Source of the DNA: Neurospora crassa OR74A
Taxonomy: Eukaryota > Ascomycota > Sordariomycetes > Sordariales > Sordariaceae
NCBI RefSeq assembly: GCF_000182925.2
Contig: NC_026504.1
Span: 1,798,001 to 1,862,000, forward strand
Direction of reading: 5' to 3'
Length of the DNA: 64,000 nt
The notes under the pieces are model-generated. The model ran no database searches. It was not told the DNA's origin and was given only the letters and a program-made list of their open reading frames with translations. Below are positions 45,621-58,160 of this stretch, one piece after another. Every line of letters begins with the position of its first letter. Within the stretch, counting starts at the first letter, position 1. The translations under genes were made by a program, and so were the position numbers.

Positions 45621-46461
45621 ATGGCTGTCGGAATCACCCAGACCATGGCTGCAGCCACTACCAACGTCCCCTTCTGTCTCAAAGCTACCTTCAAGGAGAC
45701 ACCAAGCTTAAACAACTTCGATAAGCTCGTCCAGGCCTTGAAGGATGCCCTGGGACCGTCGTCGGGTTTGACTTCAGACGATGTCGATGTCGAACACCTT
45801 ACTCGCTTGATGCAAGACTATCAAAGTGACGAGGTAGAATGGTCGAGGTTCGCCTTTGGTGATGCAAGCCGGGGGTACACCCGCAACTTGGTTGATGAAG
45901 GGAACGGGAAAAGCAACCTTGTGAGTAACAGTCTGTCGGGTGCCTTATTTCCATGCACCCATATTCCCCGTCCCTCGACAACAACGTGCCTTTCTGTATA
46001 TTGCGTCATGCAATGTTCACTCGAACAAAACATTGACAACAAACAATGAACAGCTCGTTCTAGTCTGGTCCCCAGGCAAAGGCTCACCCATCCACGACCA
46101 CGGCAACGCCCACTGCCTCATGAAGATCCTCCAAGGCAACCTCACCGAAACCCGCTATGCCTTTCCCGACTCCACTTCATCATCATCATCCTCCTCCTCT
46201 CCCTCCTCAGAACCAAAACGAATGAAAGTTATTGCGGAAAAGGTCTACCGCGAAAACGAGGTGGCCTACATGGCCGACGAGCTTGGCGTGCACCGCGTGT
46301 GGAACCAAGACCCGGACAACTTTGCCGTCTCGTTGCACCTGTACACGCCGCCCAACGTAGCAAAGGGGGGCTGTCACATCTTTAACCCGGAGACGGGAAA
46401 GAAGAGCCATGTGCCCAAGTGCGGGTACTACTCGGCTTATGGAAAGAGGTTGGATGAGTAA
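45621..46461 (+). CDS. cdo1: Cysteine dioxygenase
   Basis: Exons 45621-45920 and 46054-46461 give about 235 residues. The cupin iron ligands are His114 and His116 ([10 protein letters not shown]) and His180 (GVHRVWN). The residues that form the thioether cofactor in mammals are both present: Cys121, five residues after the second His, and Tyr197 in SLHLYTPP. The enzyme oxidises cysteine to cysteine sulfinate, the first step of cysteine catabolism, in the cytosol. Compared with animal CDO there is a Ser-rich insertion (about residues 140-152, from repeated TCA/TCC codons) and the C-terminus ends [11 protein letters not shown]. The intron falls just before the metal site, and an unspliced reading through it would lose frame. 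The symbol is the general family name. Confidence 0.95.
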
Positions 46462-47522
46462 GAAAAGAGAGACAGAAGAGATGAAAAGAGAGACGATCTG
46501 TAAAAAGAGAGGAGACGATACTCAGTCGAGGTTGTAGTCGATGATGAGCATACACGACGGGTGGATGGATAATCGATACATAGATGAAGAAGGTAAGGGT
46601 CGGTGGCAGGTGATGAGCCTCGTTTTGTCGTCGAATTGGAGTCGAGTCGAGTCCGTTTGCATAGTTTGATTTCGTTGGGTTGGATGGGGATATATAATGA
46701 CGATGATGATGTCTCGTCAAGTCGAGGGAGGCGTTCGGTTGATGAGCGGTGATTCAGGGGCTATTGTTATTCCCAGGCTAGTTTGTTTTCGTTCATGTTG
46801 CTAGGTAGTAATTGTATTGTTGCTTGCTTGCTTGCTTGTTTGTTTCCATTGTTGCTTTCAGTGTCGCTTCCAGTGTTGTCTCGTTGTGTGGACATCGGGT
46901 TGAGAAGAGAGAGCGCTGTATTTGAGAGAATGTTCAGTACCGTAAGGTCCGTAACACCGCGAAATATGTTTTTCGAGCGCAAAATTGGGGAGAACGGTAG
47001 AGAATCAAACCAGCTTTACAGCACTGAAACAGCGAAAGAGATGTGAAAAAGGAGAAACGGGGAGGGAAGAGGAGACATTGATGTCGTCGTCGGCGTCGCG
47101 GATGCTTTCTCACTTCTCTTACTGTTTTGGGACTAGCGCAAATTGCACCATATTCCTCCAATCGTCTTTTATGGGTCGAGCGGACCCTTGGAGTCTGTTC
47201 GATGTCAGGTCTTAGGGTGAACTGCGGTCACGTTACTTATCATGTGATACCTCTCTATCTAGCAATCACCATCTGAAGAAGCACCCTGCTTCTTGAGAAA
47301 ACGAACACAGCAATCGTCGACGACATGTAGTTTGGTTTGACTTGTACATGGTTTCCAATATTTGGACCATTCCTCGATATGTCAAAATCCCAAACTCAAA
47401 CTATCCTCTCTACATGCATGTCCATTGTCTTAATGGACAGCTGAGCAAAAACAAGAACAACGCCTAAAATATAATCGCCACGAGACTCTGCTACCACCAC
47501 CATCACCACCATGGTGATCTAT
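46462..47522. other. Convergent spacer, cysteine dioxygenase / Vps15
   Basis: These are the 3' flanks of two converging genes. A (TTGC)n microsatellite of about five units sits near 46819-46838. No gene is supported. Confidence 0.4.
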
Positions 47523-50500
47523 TTACCTGATAATAAGTACCATACCCCCTCTATCACACGACACCGTCATTGGGTAAGGTGACTCCAGTAGCGCCACGTC
47601 AAGGACAGAATCCAAGTGACTTCTCAACAGCCGGAAATGTTCCTGCGAAATGATCTTGGTTCTTGACGGTCTCATCTTTTGCTGGGCATTCCTGGCTGAG
47701 TTGGACGATGGCGATGATTTGCCATTGACTCCTTGCGCCACACCACTGCCCCTTCCGGTCCCGGTAACACCAGAACCACTAGCCTGGTCACCGGACGATT
47801 TGCCATGCAAGCGCTCGGTATTGAGAATCAAAGACGGAGTGGGATGACTAGCCGTGTAACTCGGCGCCGCCTCTCCCAGCTGTAAACCCGAGTAGATCCT
47901 GCTCTGACTTACATGCGTCAGGTCCCAAAACCGCAGCTTCTTGTCTGAGCCGCCTGTGACCATGAATGCGTAGCGCACGTCCCGTTCCTGCAGCGGCGGC
48001 GGCGGCTGTTCTTCAACCGTGGCGGCGTCCGTTATGCCCCAGCCAAACACCAGTGCGCGGACCCCCCGGTCGGCATTGCCCATAGCGTTGGGCTCGATAT
48101 TGGTCGCGAATCGCGAGAGCATCTGTCCTTGCCCATCGGAAGGCTTGTCCTCGTCGACTTGCCAGGCATCGTAACCCTTGGGGCCTTCCTTGTTGCCGCC
48201 GACACGGTAAACTTCGCGGCATGTGGCCTTTTCAATGTCCCAGACTGTGACCTCGCCTTGGCCGGTTCCGCCAGAGGCACACACCCAACGGCCTCGGCCG
48301 CGGGAAGGGTGGATTGCGAGCCGGTAGATGGATCCCTTGCCGGGCACGCCCCAGCTTTTGAGCTTCACTTTAAAGCGGAGATCCCACAAGTCCAAGACGC
48401 CGTGAGACGTTCCCAGGCAAAGCCAATTTTTCTTGAAGTCGATGCAGAAACAAGTGGGTGTGCCGTGATGGACCGGATTCTCCAGTTTGAAGAGCAGTGT
48501 CATGGTTCGGAGCTCGATGCCCCAGACGACCGACTTGTTGGTGGCCACGACAAGGATCGACTCGTTGTCCCGCTTGTAATGTTCGCACCACACACCGAAC
48601 TCGCCGTCGACAAAGCGATGTTCCCTGACTGTGCGGAGACGAGTGTACCGATAACTCTCGCCCTGCAAGTAAGTCTCAACCTTGACTATATGTACGCTGC
48701 CATCCGTGGCACAACTGACGAAGCTATGCGTGTTCTCAATGAAGCATAGCGCACGAACCTTGGCACCGGGAGCGTGTCGATGGGTGAGGCGAGGTTTGTG
48801 AATGTTAATCTTTTCAAACCTGGCCGAGTCCCAAACCTTCACGGTCCCATCATCGCCACCGGTCAGGAAGAATTGGTGATCCGGAGCAACAACGATACGA
48901 TTGATGGCACCGACATGCTCAACAAATGACGCGATAGTCACTCCTTTCGGCTTCCATCCATTTTCCCTTTGCTTCCCTGGTTGGGAGCTGATAATCTTGC
49001 CGGTCTTACGGCGCCCAATGGGTGTAACCTCTGGACCAAATTCTGCAAGGTCGTGTGGGTAGTTTTCGACGTACATGGTATCCAGCATCTTGAGAATATG
49101 CGGGTCATTTCCATGGTAGTCGTGGTTCACACGCAGTTTAATGCCGGGCGTTGGCGGCACGCTTTCAGTGTCTGGGGACCTAATATGAGTTCCCTGATAA
49201 TGCTGAGAGAGGGGCGCTTCAACCTCACCAAAGGCATTGGTTTCTGTAGTACCAGTCTCAGGAACGGACTTAGCGCTGTCCTTACGATTCATCAGACTCA
49301 TTGCACTAGACTGGTGCTTCAAGGCCCTCCTTGTTTCGTAAGGGGAGTAGTGAGCAGATCCCACGTCGTCATGAGGGGAGAGCAAAGAAGCCCGGCTCTG
49401 GTGAGACGCCGACCGTCTCAAGGTATCCCTTGAGCCTTCGCCATTGCTGTCCGTAGCAAGCCTGCCGTCCACGGATATGGATGGAAGATTTGATCGACTG
49501 CCCGACTTGGACTTTTGTTTATCCACCGCGGCCCGACGCCTTTGACTCAGTGGATCACCAATGGTCAACGACGCATCGAGGAGAGCCTCCTGGATCGTCT
49601 TGGGAGCCGTGTCATCATCGTCCAGTTGGGGAGCAGGATAGCGAATGGGTTCCTCTTCGAACATGACGGTCTGAGGCGTGATACCCAAGTTTCGCAGAGG
49701 AATGATGTCCTCGAGCTCAGATCTCTTCTCCATTTGCAGTTCAGTCGAGTCTCTCCCTTTCATCTGAACAAGACGCCATATGAACTCTCGCAGCATGATG
49801 AGTTTCATCTCGTCCGCCTGTGAGAGCCCTGCAGTCCTTAAGCGCCCCAGCCACTGCTCATCCTCGTCTGTTTTGGAGAGTTTGGTCACAGCGCGAGCAT
49901 CCCACAACCGTTTCGAAGGCTTCCAAAAACCGCTCTTCTCTGATTTTGCAGCCCATTGCATAGCCAGTTCAAAGACGTTACGCGAGAGTGGTTTTTGAAG
50001 CGAATCAAGAAGCTGGAGCTCCGACCAGCCAGGGATAATATCTGGCTTCAAGAAGGGCTTCAACTGTGGGTAAACCGAAACCTTCAGGTATGCAGAGCTT
50101 AGGAACTCGTTTCCGGCTGCTATGAAATGAGCGGCCGCTTCACGGATCCAGATGTTTGGATGCATTGTAAACCGTCGGACAAGGGCGACTAGGTCCACAA
50201 AGGCCTCCTTGGTCAACAGCCCCAATCGAGTCAACTCTGCCAATGATTGAAGCGCTCCTTGTACCACGAACTCCTCAGGGTCATCCACCGCCTGGATTAT
50301 CAGAGGTAGAATGAAGCTTTCGAGGGTACTACTTCCCATAAACGCGGAAATGCCCACGACAGTGTCAAAGAAGGCATACCGCAACATCCAGTCACGGTCG
50401 TTGAGGTACGTGTTCAGGTGAGCGATGATAACGTCATTCGCCTTTGCAACGCCGAAAAAGATGCACAGATCCGGTACTGAACTGAGAAAGGCTCTCCGAA

Positions 50501-52280
50501 CAAAAGGATTGAGGTCCTCGATGAGCATTTTCGTGTGGGTCTCAAAGAGGTCTACTAGGTCTTGGCGGGAACTGTCAAACAACCCATCGAGAGCCGTGTT
50601 GGTCTCGTTGCCTGGCTCAAGTTCTGGATCCGAAATGGTCACTGATCCATCGGCTCGAAGCGTCGCGGCCATTGCTAGGAACCGATACGCGGTTGTTGCC
50701 AGTTTTCCTAGACAGGCTGCATACGTGGCTCTAACTACAGGGCTCGGGGTCCCCTGTGATCCCAAGAGCGCAACCTGCATTCTGGGTAGGATATACTCGA
50801 GGAATATATGCGAGTTGACGGGGGTGATAATTTTGACGAGATCAAGAAGCTGCGTTATTGTGCGCAGCGCAGATATTGCAACCCTATCGCATTTGTCGGT
50901 CAAGAGGGTCATTAGGTACGGCAAGACTCGATCCAGCTTTGCTTCATCGGTTAACCGTTCAGCGAACGCTAGCATGATATCACACGCCTTGATCTTTGCG
51001 GTCGCATGCGCGGTGTTGCGCAGGGAAGACGCGACCAGAGTAAGGAAGATGAGGGTTCCATCATCAGTGGCGGGTTGCTTGTTCGCCGAGACATGATGTT
51101 CAGCGTTGGGGACGTTGAGTCGAACTGGGAAAAGTCCTAACCCCAACCTCGGGGACGGCAGGTGATGCTCGTATGGGTCATTCCCGTTCGCATAGCCAAG
51201 GAAGTAGGAGATCTTGTCAAAGTCGTTCCAGACCCTTTCGATCCTCTGATCCGCTTCCCCGATCCTCGAGTTTCCGGTTGAAAGGTCGGTAATCGACTGC
51301 ATGTACTGATGTAGGAAGTTGTAGAAATAGCCCGGGAACACTTTGTCCTTCCAGAAATCAAGATACTGCTCGGCCGAGTAGCGCTTTTGCGGATCCACCT
51401 GAATCATGTGGGCGATCATCTCGCGCAAGTCCTTATCAGGGATGCGACTTAGATGTGAAATGGACGGGTCATATTCCCCCCTTCGGTATTTGTACAGCTG
51501 GCTCAGGTTGAATATTGGTGTTTCGAGGAACAATTCAGCAATAACACATCCGGCGCTGAACACGTCCATGGCCCATGTGATCTTCGCGTTCGGGTCGGGG
51601 TCTTGCCCGGGTGGGAGAAATCTCTCGGGGGCCAAATAGCATGTTCTTCGGCCAGACGTGTCAAAGAAGTAGGAAAAATCGGCAGGGTTGTCTTCCGGCA
51701 GCATAACAGGCTTGAATGACGATGAAAAGTCCGAGATGTAGAGCCAGTTCCAAGACGTCACTAGTGTATTTTCGGTCTTGATGTCGCCGTGGTATATCTC
51801 TTTGGCGTGGCAGTCGCGCAAGGCACACAAGAGTTGGAAAGCCAGCCAACGCTTCTCCATGTCCTCGAGAAATGGCCTGGTGCTGAGTCGGTCGTATAGG
51901 GAGTTGTAAAAGAACTGTCGGACCAGGTATCCGTTCGTCTCGGTCTCGATCGCTCGCTGATATGGAAGAGCGTTGGGTACACTGGCAAGCGCATTTCTTT
52001 CGCCTGTTGTTTCCCCGCGTCAGAAATGGCCAAAGTACGATGGCAAAGCTTCGCACATCTGTCACTTACGGATAATCTTCTTCTTGAACCGTCCCAGCGA
52101 CATGGCGTATGGCTTGACGAGCACTTTGACAAGCACGACTCCATCATTGTGTCTGGCACGAATACTCTTCATGAAGCGGGCCTGGCCGATGACCTTCTCA
52201 TAGGTCAAATCTGCTAGCTCCGGGACATCAATACCAGCTGCCCCCGCGGGAGGGGCAGTCAAAGAGAAACCCTGACCCAT
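47523..52280 (-). CDS. vps15: Vps15 regulatory protein kinase of the class III PI3-kinase complex
   Basis: Exon 1 (52280-52070) and exon 2 (52003-47523) give about 1563 residues. The N-terminus MGQGFSL has the glycine needed for myristoylation, as in yeast Vps15. The kinase domain carries the family-specific HGDIKTEN (residues 142-149, in place of HRD) and the run SFFKPVMLPEDNPADF-like segment before RRTCYLAPERF. A HEAT-repeat middle follows (for example VALVRRFTMHPNIWIREAAAHF). The C-terminal WD40 propeller includes FLTGGDDGTVKVWD, HSFVSCATDGSVHIV and YAFMVTGGSDKKLRFWDL. Vps15 anchors Vps34 and Vps30/Atg6 on membranes for vacuolar sorting and autophagy. The length exceeds yeast Vps15 slightly through a Ser/Arg-rich linker before the propeller. 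The ending GGMVLIIR at the stop is plausible for the last blade. Confidence 0.95.
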
Positions 52281-54402
52281 GGTTTCGAGGCGTATAGTCG
52301 AGCCAGGAAGCTTAAGCTAACCAGCTACCTAGACGGCGAGATCGTCAGGCTGTTGCGCATCTTGGGACAACCATCCGAGACTTGACCAGTTCGGGGGAGG
52401 ACGGAAAAGAAAGACAGCTTGGACGTGGAAGAATCGCCAATCGTGGTCTATATGGTTGTAGGGTGGTGTTTGTTCTTTGGAGCTTCGCTCGGTGCGACAG
52501 GATGACGAAGGCGCAAAGTCGTTATCAGTATGACTACAGGACGTCAAAGGGAGCGAAATATGCCAACGGGACCGGCACCTGAAGCTAGCTCTGTAGCGCT
52601 AGGTGATATTGTCAGCTGCCCTCTCAAGCAGTATTTCTCTGTTTCTTTGGTCGATAAAGGCAAGGTCGTGTGGACGTCAAACAGATAGGTAGATGCATAG
52701 GTAAGTAGGTACTGTGGTGTGTACTGCGTATGTATGTACATACATCTGTGTGGTAAAGCGGTACCGTTCAGGCGGGCAAGTTGTACTACCGTTCGCCATT
52801 GGATGTCACCGGAGCCGGTTACGTATAAGGGTGCCGATAAGATAAACGCGTCAGCCGCGGAGGCTTCCTCGCTTCAGGGTCGGCTTGGGCACTCCCGCTT
52901 TGTTCTTAGGTCTCCGTTACGTACTACAGTACATCTCCACTTTAATTAATCAATCATCTCCACCTAGCCCAGGTAGGCCCACTTCAGCCCTATACTATGG
53001 AGGTACGTACAGAGCATGTAGTCAAGTTGCACGTTCTTTTCTACCATGTAGCGAAGGTGTGTCTAGGTACACTTGCAACGCTTTCTACGATTGCGAGGAC
53101 GTTATCTTGTTCACTCTTACTGAAATGCTAGGGCCTGCGCGGCTTGAGCCTGCATCTCCATACTCTTGGAGATCTGGGACAAAGCGCCCAAGGCCTCCTT
53201 GCGGGGGTTATCACTGATTTGCCTACGATTTATGGTGGGCATGAATGTTGTAGTAAGTATGCTTCCTGATTATACCTAATATCTAGGGAACCTGAAACCC
53301 CGTGCCCCGAGTCTTTGCGGTCCTTTCGCGCAAGGAATTGCCGGCAGCCCGGGCAAGGCGCCTAGTTGGCTGCAGAGTTACACGGGCAGCATAAGTAGGG
53401 TAGACAGGCTTTACCGTAGAGTGACTGGAGCCAGGCGGGCAGGCAGAGCTACAGACCACTGAGACGACCACTAAGGCTCGCCTGGCAAGTCATTGAAATT
53501 TGTCGGGGAAAAGTCACGCCATCAATTCTAGTTTCTGGTCGTGGAAAGGAAAGAGCGATTCCGTTGTCGTCGTGAGCTGATTAACCCCGCCATCATGCTG
53601 CATTCATTGATGTTGTTTGGGAGAAAGAACGACCCTCTATGCATATTTTAGCTACAGACACCAGCCCTATGATAGGTAATGGCTGAGAAAGCGGGACTGG
53701 ATTTAGCCCCCCCCCCCCCCCCCTCCCCCCACAAATTAGTTTTCCCACCTGTTAGTGTTTGGGCAACGGGCGTTTGCTCGTCAGCATCTCGGACATCGAG
53801 CGGCTCGTTGTTGGTATTTTGGCTAGTGGGGGGGTTCGTTGTCAGGATACTCTTGGACGACGAGTGGCTGATCGTTGGGGTGTTGGTCATCAGGAGGTTG
53901 ATTTTCGTCTTGTTCTGCTATTGTGGGCAGTGTGTGTTGTATCGGGCGCGGAAACTGTTGGGATGAGGGTTGGCGGACTTCATTCAGAACTGGTGCAAGT
54001 TTAATGGCCCCTTGGAATAGCTGCCTAGGGATGTGGTGATCGAATATCCAGTTGTCTGGATATGATGATAAGGGAGCTCGTTGTGATCGCCGCGTTGCTC
54101 GCGTTGGGGAGGATGAGGTGACCGTCGCGTTTTCATCGGGAGGAGGTAGATTTGCTCTCACACACACCAACCCAATAGGCCCCAATCAACTCGTGGGAGA
54201 AGGAAAATTCTGATCTGAAAGCTGCCCGGTGAAGAGACGACTTACTGAGCAAGTATTTCTGGTTGTAGATAATGATAAGTTGGATGAGAGACGAATCCGT
54301 ATATGTAGCAAACTACCTACTTCTATCTTACTGCCTAGAGCTGTGTCGAAACCATGGCATGCCAAGGTTCAGTATGCTCTAGCCCAGTATGCCTGTACAC
54401 CC
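52281..54402. other. 2.1-kb spacer, Vps15 / helicase genes
   Basis: Contains the Vps15 promoter on the left, several TAGGTA motifs and a 17-nt C-run at 53707-53723. A minus-strand frame at 53823-54185 lacks an ATG but has a Pro/Asp/Gln-rich protein-like composition (DENQPPDDQHPND). It may be an exon or remnant of an unrecognised gene; I do not call it. Confidence 0.4.
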
Positions 54403-57400
54403 TTAATCGACATAATAGTCAAGATCGTACAAATTCCCCCAATCCAACTCGTCATACTCCGTGATCGAGTCAGCAACCCGCGATTGCATCTCATTCGCCG
54501 TTTCCTCCTCTACAAGCTTCTTCTCCTCCTCAGCAAGCTTCATTTCCTCCTCAGCAAGCTTCTTCTCTTCATCAGCAAGCTTCTTGCTATCCTCCTTGGA
54601 GGTATTCTTCCCCTCTTGTCCCTTGATTTCCAAGATCCGTCCCTTCTTGTGGATCCAAACAATCACGTCCCGCAAAGGCTTTAACTTGCTGTGGACTTTC
54701 TCCCCATTGATGTCGTAAAAGACCTTGCCCATCTTTGAGGCCTTCTCTGCTTTCTGCACCTCCTTTGGCTTACCGTCGATGACCCCAGTGACATCTTTAT
54801 CTCCAATGATAAGGAGACCCGACTTCTGGCGTGTCAACATGACGTTGAGACGATTTTCGTCTGCAACGAAACCAGGGATAATGCCAGATCGGGTGCCGGT
54901 AATGGCCACCGAGATTGATCCTTCTCGGCCTTGGAAGGAATCGGCCGTTTGAAACGGGGGCATGCCACGGAGGTGCGGGAGGCCGGACTTCAGGAGTCGG
55001 TTGCCGTAGTCCACATTGGGCTTGTGGGCCGAAATAACCACAAAGTCCTGTGGTGAAGCGCATGGGAAATTCTTAACAAAGTCGTTAAGTAATTCTAAAG
55101 CGCCCTTTACCTGCATCCGATTCAACTTTGAAGTGCCGACTACGTCAACTCGTGTTTTCGGCATATGCCAGAAAACAGGCAACAGGTAACCTTCCGGGCT
55201 GGGTGTGAGGGTTGGATCGCGACCGAGCAGGTACTGCTCAAAAGCTCTACCGACGGTATGGCTAGGATGGGCCGGGTCACAAACATCGCCATATGCCATG
55301 TTCTTGTAGTCGGAATAGAAGAGCTCATTTGCGAGGTCGAACATACCCTTACACATCCTCAGCTGTCGGAGAAGACGGAACGTAGGGAGCCCCGCAGCCT
55401 GTAACCAGGCCAAAGCTGAAATACGACCACATGTTCCAAAGCGGTTTGCGTAATTGCCCTCCAGGTCCTTAGTTTCGAGCTCTATCATTAGCGGGGGGAG
55501 CTGCTTGACGTCGCCGGCAAGAATAATAGGCCTTAGGGTATTACCCCAGATAGAGCAAAGGTCGGCTTTAGACATGCAGCCTGCCTCGTCGATAGCAATG
55601 ATTTTAGCTACCTCCCAAAATTGTTTGAACCATGTACCCTGTGCTGTAGCCGGGGTAGTCATAACAACATCGGCATTGTTGATGATCCTTTGCAACCATT
55701 TCTCTAGGAGGTGCTTATCGACTTTATCCCCATCACAATAGGCTTCCCATGTTAGCTCACCACGGGCAAGCTGACAGATACGAGCCACCGATCCGTCACC
55801 CCGGTCAATCTCTTCCTTGAGCTTATAGAGGCAAGTCGCGTGCTCTGGGAGTAAAGTGGGTACGATGCCGGCTTCTTGACTCTGCTCAAGAGACTTGGAC
55901 CCCAAAATAGCGAGTAGCCAATTGGACGGCGTTAGCGCTAGCCGCCAGCGAGGTGTATTTTTGGGGTTTCGTGATTTGAATGCTGTATCGTCCGCAATTC
56001 CGGTTTTCAAGATGTTGGTAAAAGTCTCCACCTCCACCTTAGGCGAATAGCCGCGTACAACAAGGGGGTAAGACCGACGGGACGTAGACGGAACAACCTT
56101 ATTGTACCTATCGATAACCTTGCGCCCATTTGCGTATATTCTCAAGGCAAAATTGGTTATGGCCGTATGGGTAGGACCTGACCCATACACTTTACCGCCG
56201 TGCAAACAATGGAGACCTCCGAGCGTCAGCGTGCTTAAAGCTGTTGTCTTGCCGGTGCCACCAGGTGCGCTGACTAAGGCGACGTTGCAATAACGCTTAG
56301 CCCCGTAGAGCTCCATCCTAGTCCTGTCAGATGGGAGTGCCTCTTCTAGGATCTGCTGCTTCAAGATTTTATCTTCAAGATCGAAAAAATTGAAGACTGG
56401 AAGGGGGCGGGGTGTAGGCGATGACGCCTCGGTGCCTAGCGTCATGGCATCCATAACGCCGGAGAGGGAAGGGGCGGTCAAAGTGTCGAAGAAACCCGTG
56501 CCGCGCATGAGATCCCTGTGGAGGGCCATCTTGAAGTTGAGTTCATCGGAGTCAAACTCGGGGTCTGTTTCTGGTGGGCAAGCGGCACTCCCAGGCAAAA
56601 ATGTTTCGACTGCCATGACCTTCCGCTCCAAGTCGCCGAGAGGAATATTGAAATCGAGCGTAACACTGTTCTACTGTGCTGCGTTTGTCTAGTGGATGGT
56701 TAGTGACTCGTCACGTCTTTTAACACACAATGGGAACGAACCTCGAATACTCCTTCGGCCTCAGCACGCCCATCGAACGTCTTCAAGAGACTTCGGTGTT
56801 CGCCTTTTACCCGCACCTTGACGACAAGGTCAAGCGAAAATTGCTTCGTAACGGCATTCTCGGCTGTGGAAACCTGCTGTGCAAAGGCATGCTTGTCCAA
56901 GAGGGCCGGTAAGGTCTCCGGGCGCTCCATGATTTGGCCATTGAGAAGAGGGCCGTCAATATCTCCAAGATGGAGAGAGACTGTTCCATCCTTGACCAAG
57001 TCTTCCCAATGCGCTTTGTATTGGTCCCGAAACGTTTGACTGAGACGAATCACCGCAAAGTATATGGGTTCGTCTGGGTTGGCTGGTTCCTCCTTCTCAA
57101 GAACGAAATAAGCGGAAACTTTGGTGTTGCGAATGCTGCACGAGTCATTGTACAGCCAGTACATATCCATGACGTGGGCCATAGTATTACTGCACACACT
57201 CTGTGCGTCGTTATCGAACTTGAAGGTAGGCCTGAAGCGTTCACCCTACAAATGTAAGAGTTAGTAATCGTATACGCTGAAGGGATGCCACATGCACATA
57301 CCATGTTCTCCCTGATCATTTTTTCAAACAAATCAATATCGAACTTTTGGGCTTTGGGGCAGGGGTAGTCGAACGGGTAGCGGAACAACTCTGGCTGATG

Positions 57401-58160
57401 CATTCCAAACTGGATACGCGACTCGAGTTTAGCAACGAGCAAAGTAAGTCTGGAACTAGAGAGGAGACCGAGGAGATCTGTCTTGCCAACGATTGGTGTA
57501 TTTTCGTTGATCCATCCGTCGCTCGCATGACCAGGATTGGCGAACGGTAGACCGAAACCGTCGACCAAGAACCTACTACCATGGTGAAGCTGAATATCGA
57601 TCTGGGTAACCGGAGAGAGTTGTTGGATTTGCTGAGGAAGTTCGACGCTGTTTGAGACGTCCCGCATGGAGATTGTATACTCGTCCATGTTGTAAGGGAG
57701 CTTGACCTAATGCAATGATCAGTATCTTGGACATAATAGAAACGGAGCATACAGAAGGGCTTACCACAATGGTATACTGCTCACTAAGCTCGAGCTTAGC
57801 CAGGTCGGGGTTGTTAATCGTTGGTTGATAGCAGGCCCCAAACCCTGCATCTTCGTTGACCTTGTTGTTGAAGCTGTGGTCAAAGCTCATGGTCACCCCA
57901 TACCAGTGACTTTTTCCGTTGTGCCAGTGGGACACAACGGTTACGTCGACGTCGCTACCCAACTTTTCGTCAAGAACGAACTTCTCCTCCTTCTCACCCA
58001 GTTGGGATTTCTTGCCTGGCTGGGCTTTTCTGCAACCGCCGATGAAGGGGCCGCTCAAACCATTTGTGCAAATGACAGCGTCGAGGCGCTGTGGCATAGC
58101 CTTCTTGGTCGATTTTTGAGTGGCAGGCTTTCCCTGCTCTGATGTATTAGGCGCAGACAT
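54403..58160 (-). CDS. UPF1/NAM7-like superfamily 1 helicase of unknown function
   Basis: Four exons (58160-57765, 57706-57302, 57245-56742, 56670-54403) join in phase 0 into about 1190 residues. Residues 1-440 show no domain I recognise. The helicase core starts at about 535. Walker A is APGGTGKTT (about 570-578) and motif II is DEAG (about 796-799). Motif III-like GDVKQLPPLM follows, then TADSFQGREGSISVAI (motif V) and NRLNVMLTRQKSGLLIIGD (motif VI). This order fits the DNA2/NAM7/SETX branch of SF1, which acts on RNA or RNA-DNA hybrids. The last 50 residues are a charged coiled coil of four heptads like KLAEEEK. The start MSAPNTSEQG follows an in-frame extension without better support. The gene stands alone in a sparse region. 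Unlike UPF1 there is no CH zinc domain. Confidence 0.85.
54503..54586 (-). repeat. Four 21-bp tandem repeats encoding helicase tail heptads
   Basis: Four 21-bp units built around TCCTCCTCAGCAAGCTTC (plus-strand reading) encode the heptads KLADEEK, KLAEEEM, KLAEEEK and KLVEEET. The inner units differ by only a few bases, suggesting recent unit duplication and possible length variation between strains. Confidence 0.75.

Noticed and set aside
53823-54185. Pro/Asp-rich minus frame as a separate gene
   Set aside because: It lacks an ATG and no convincing upstream exon could be joined in frame.
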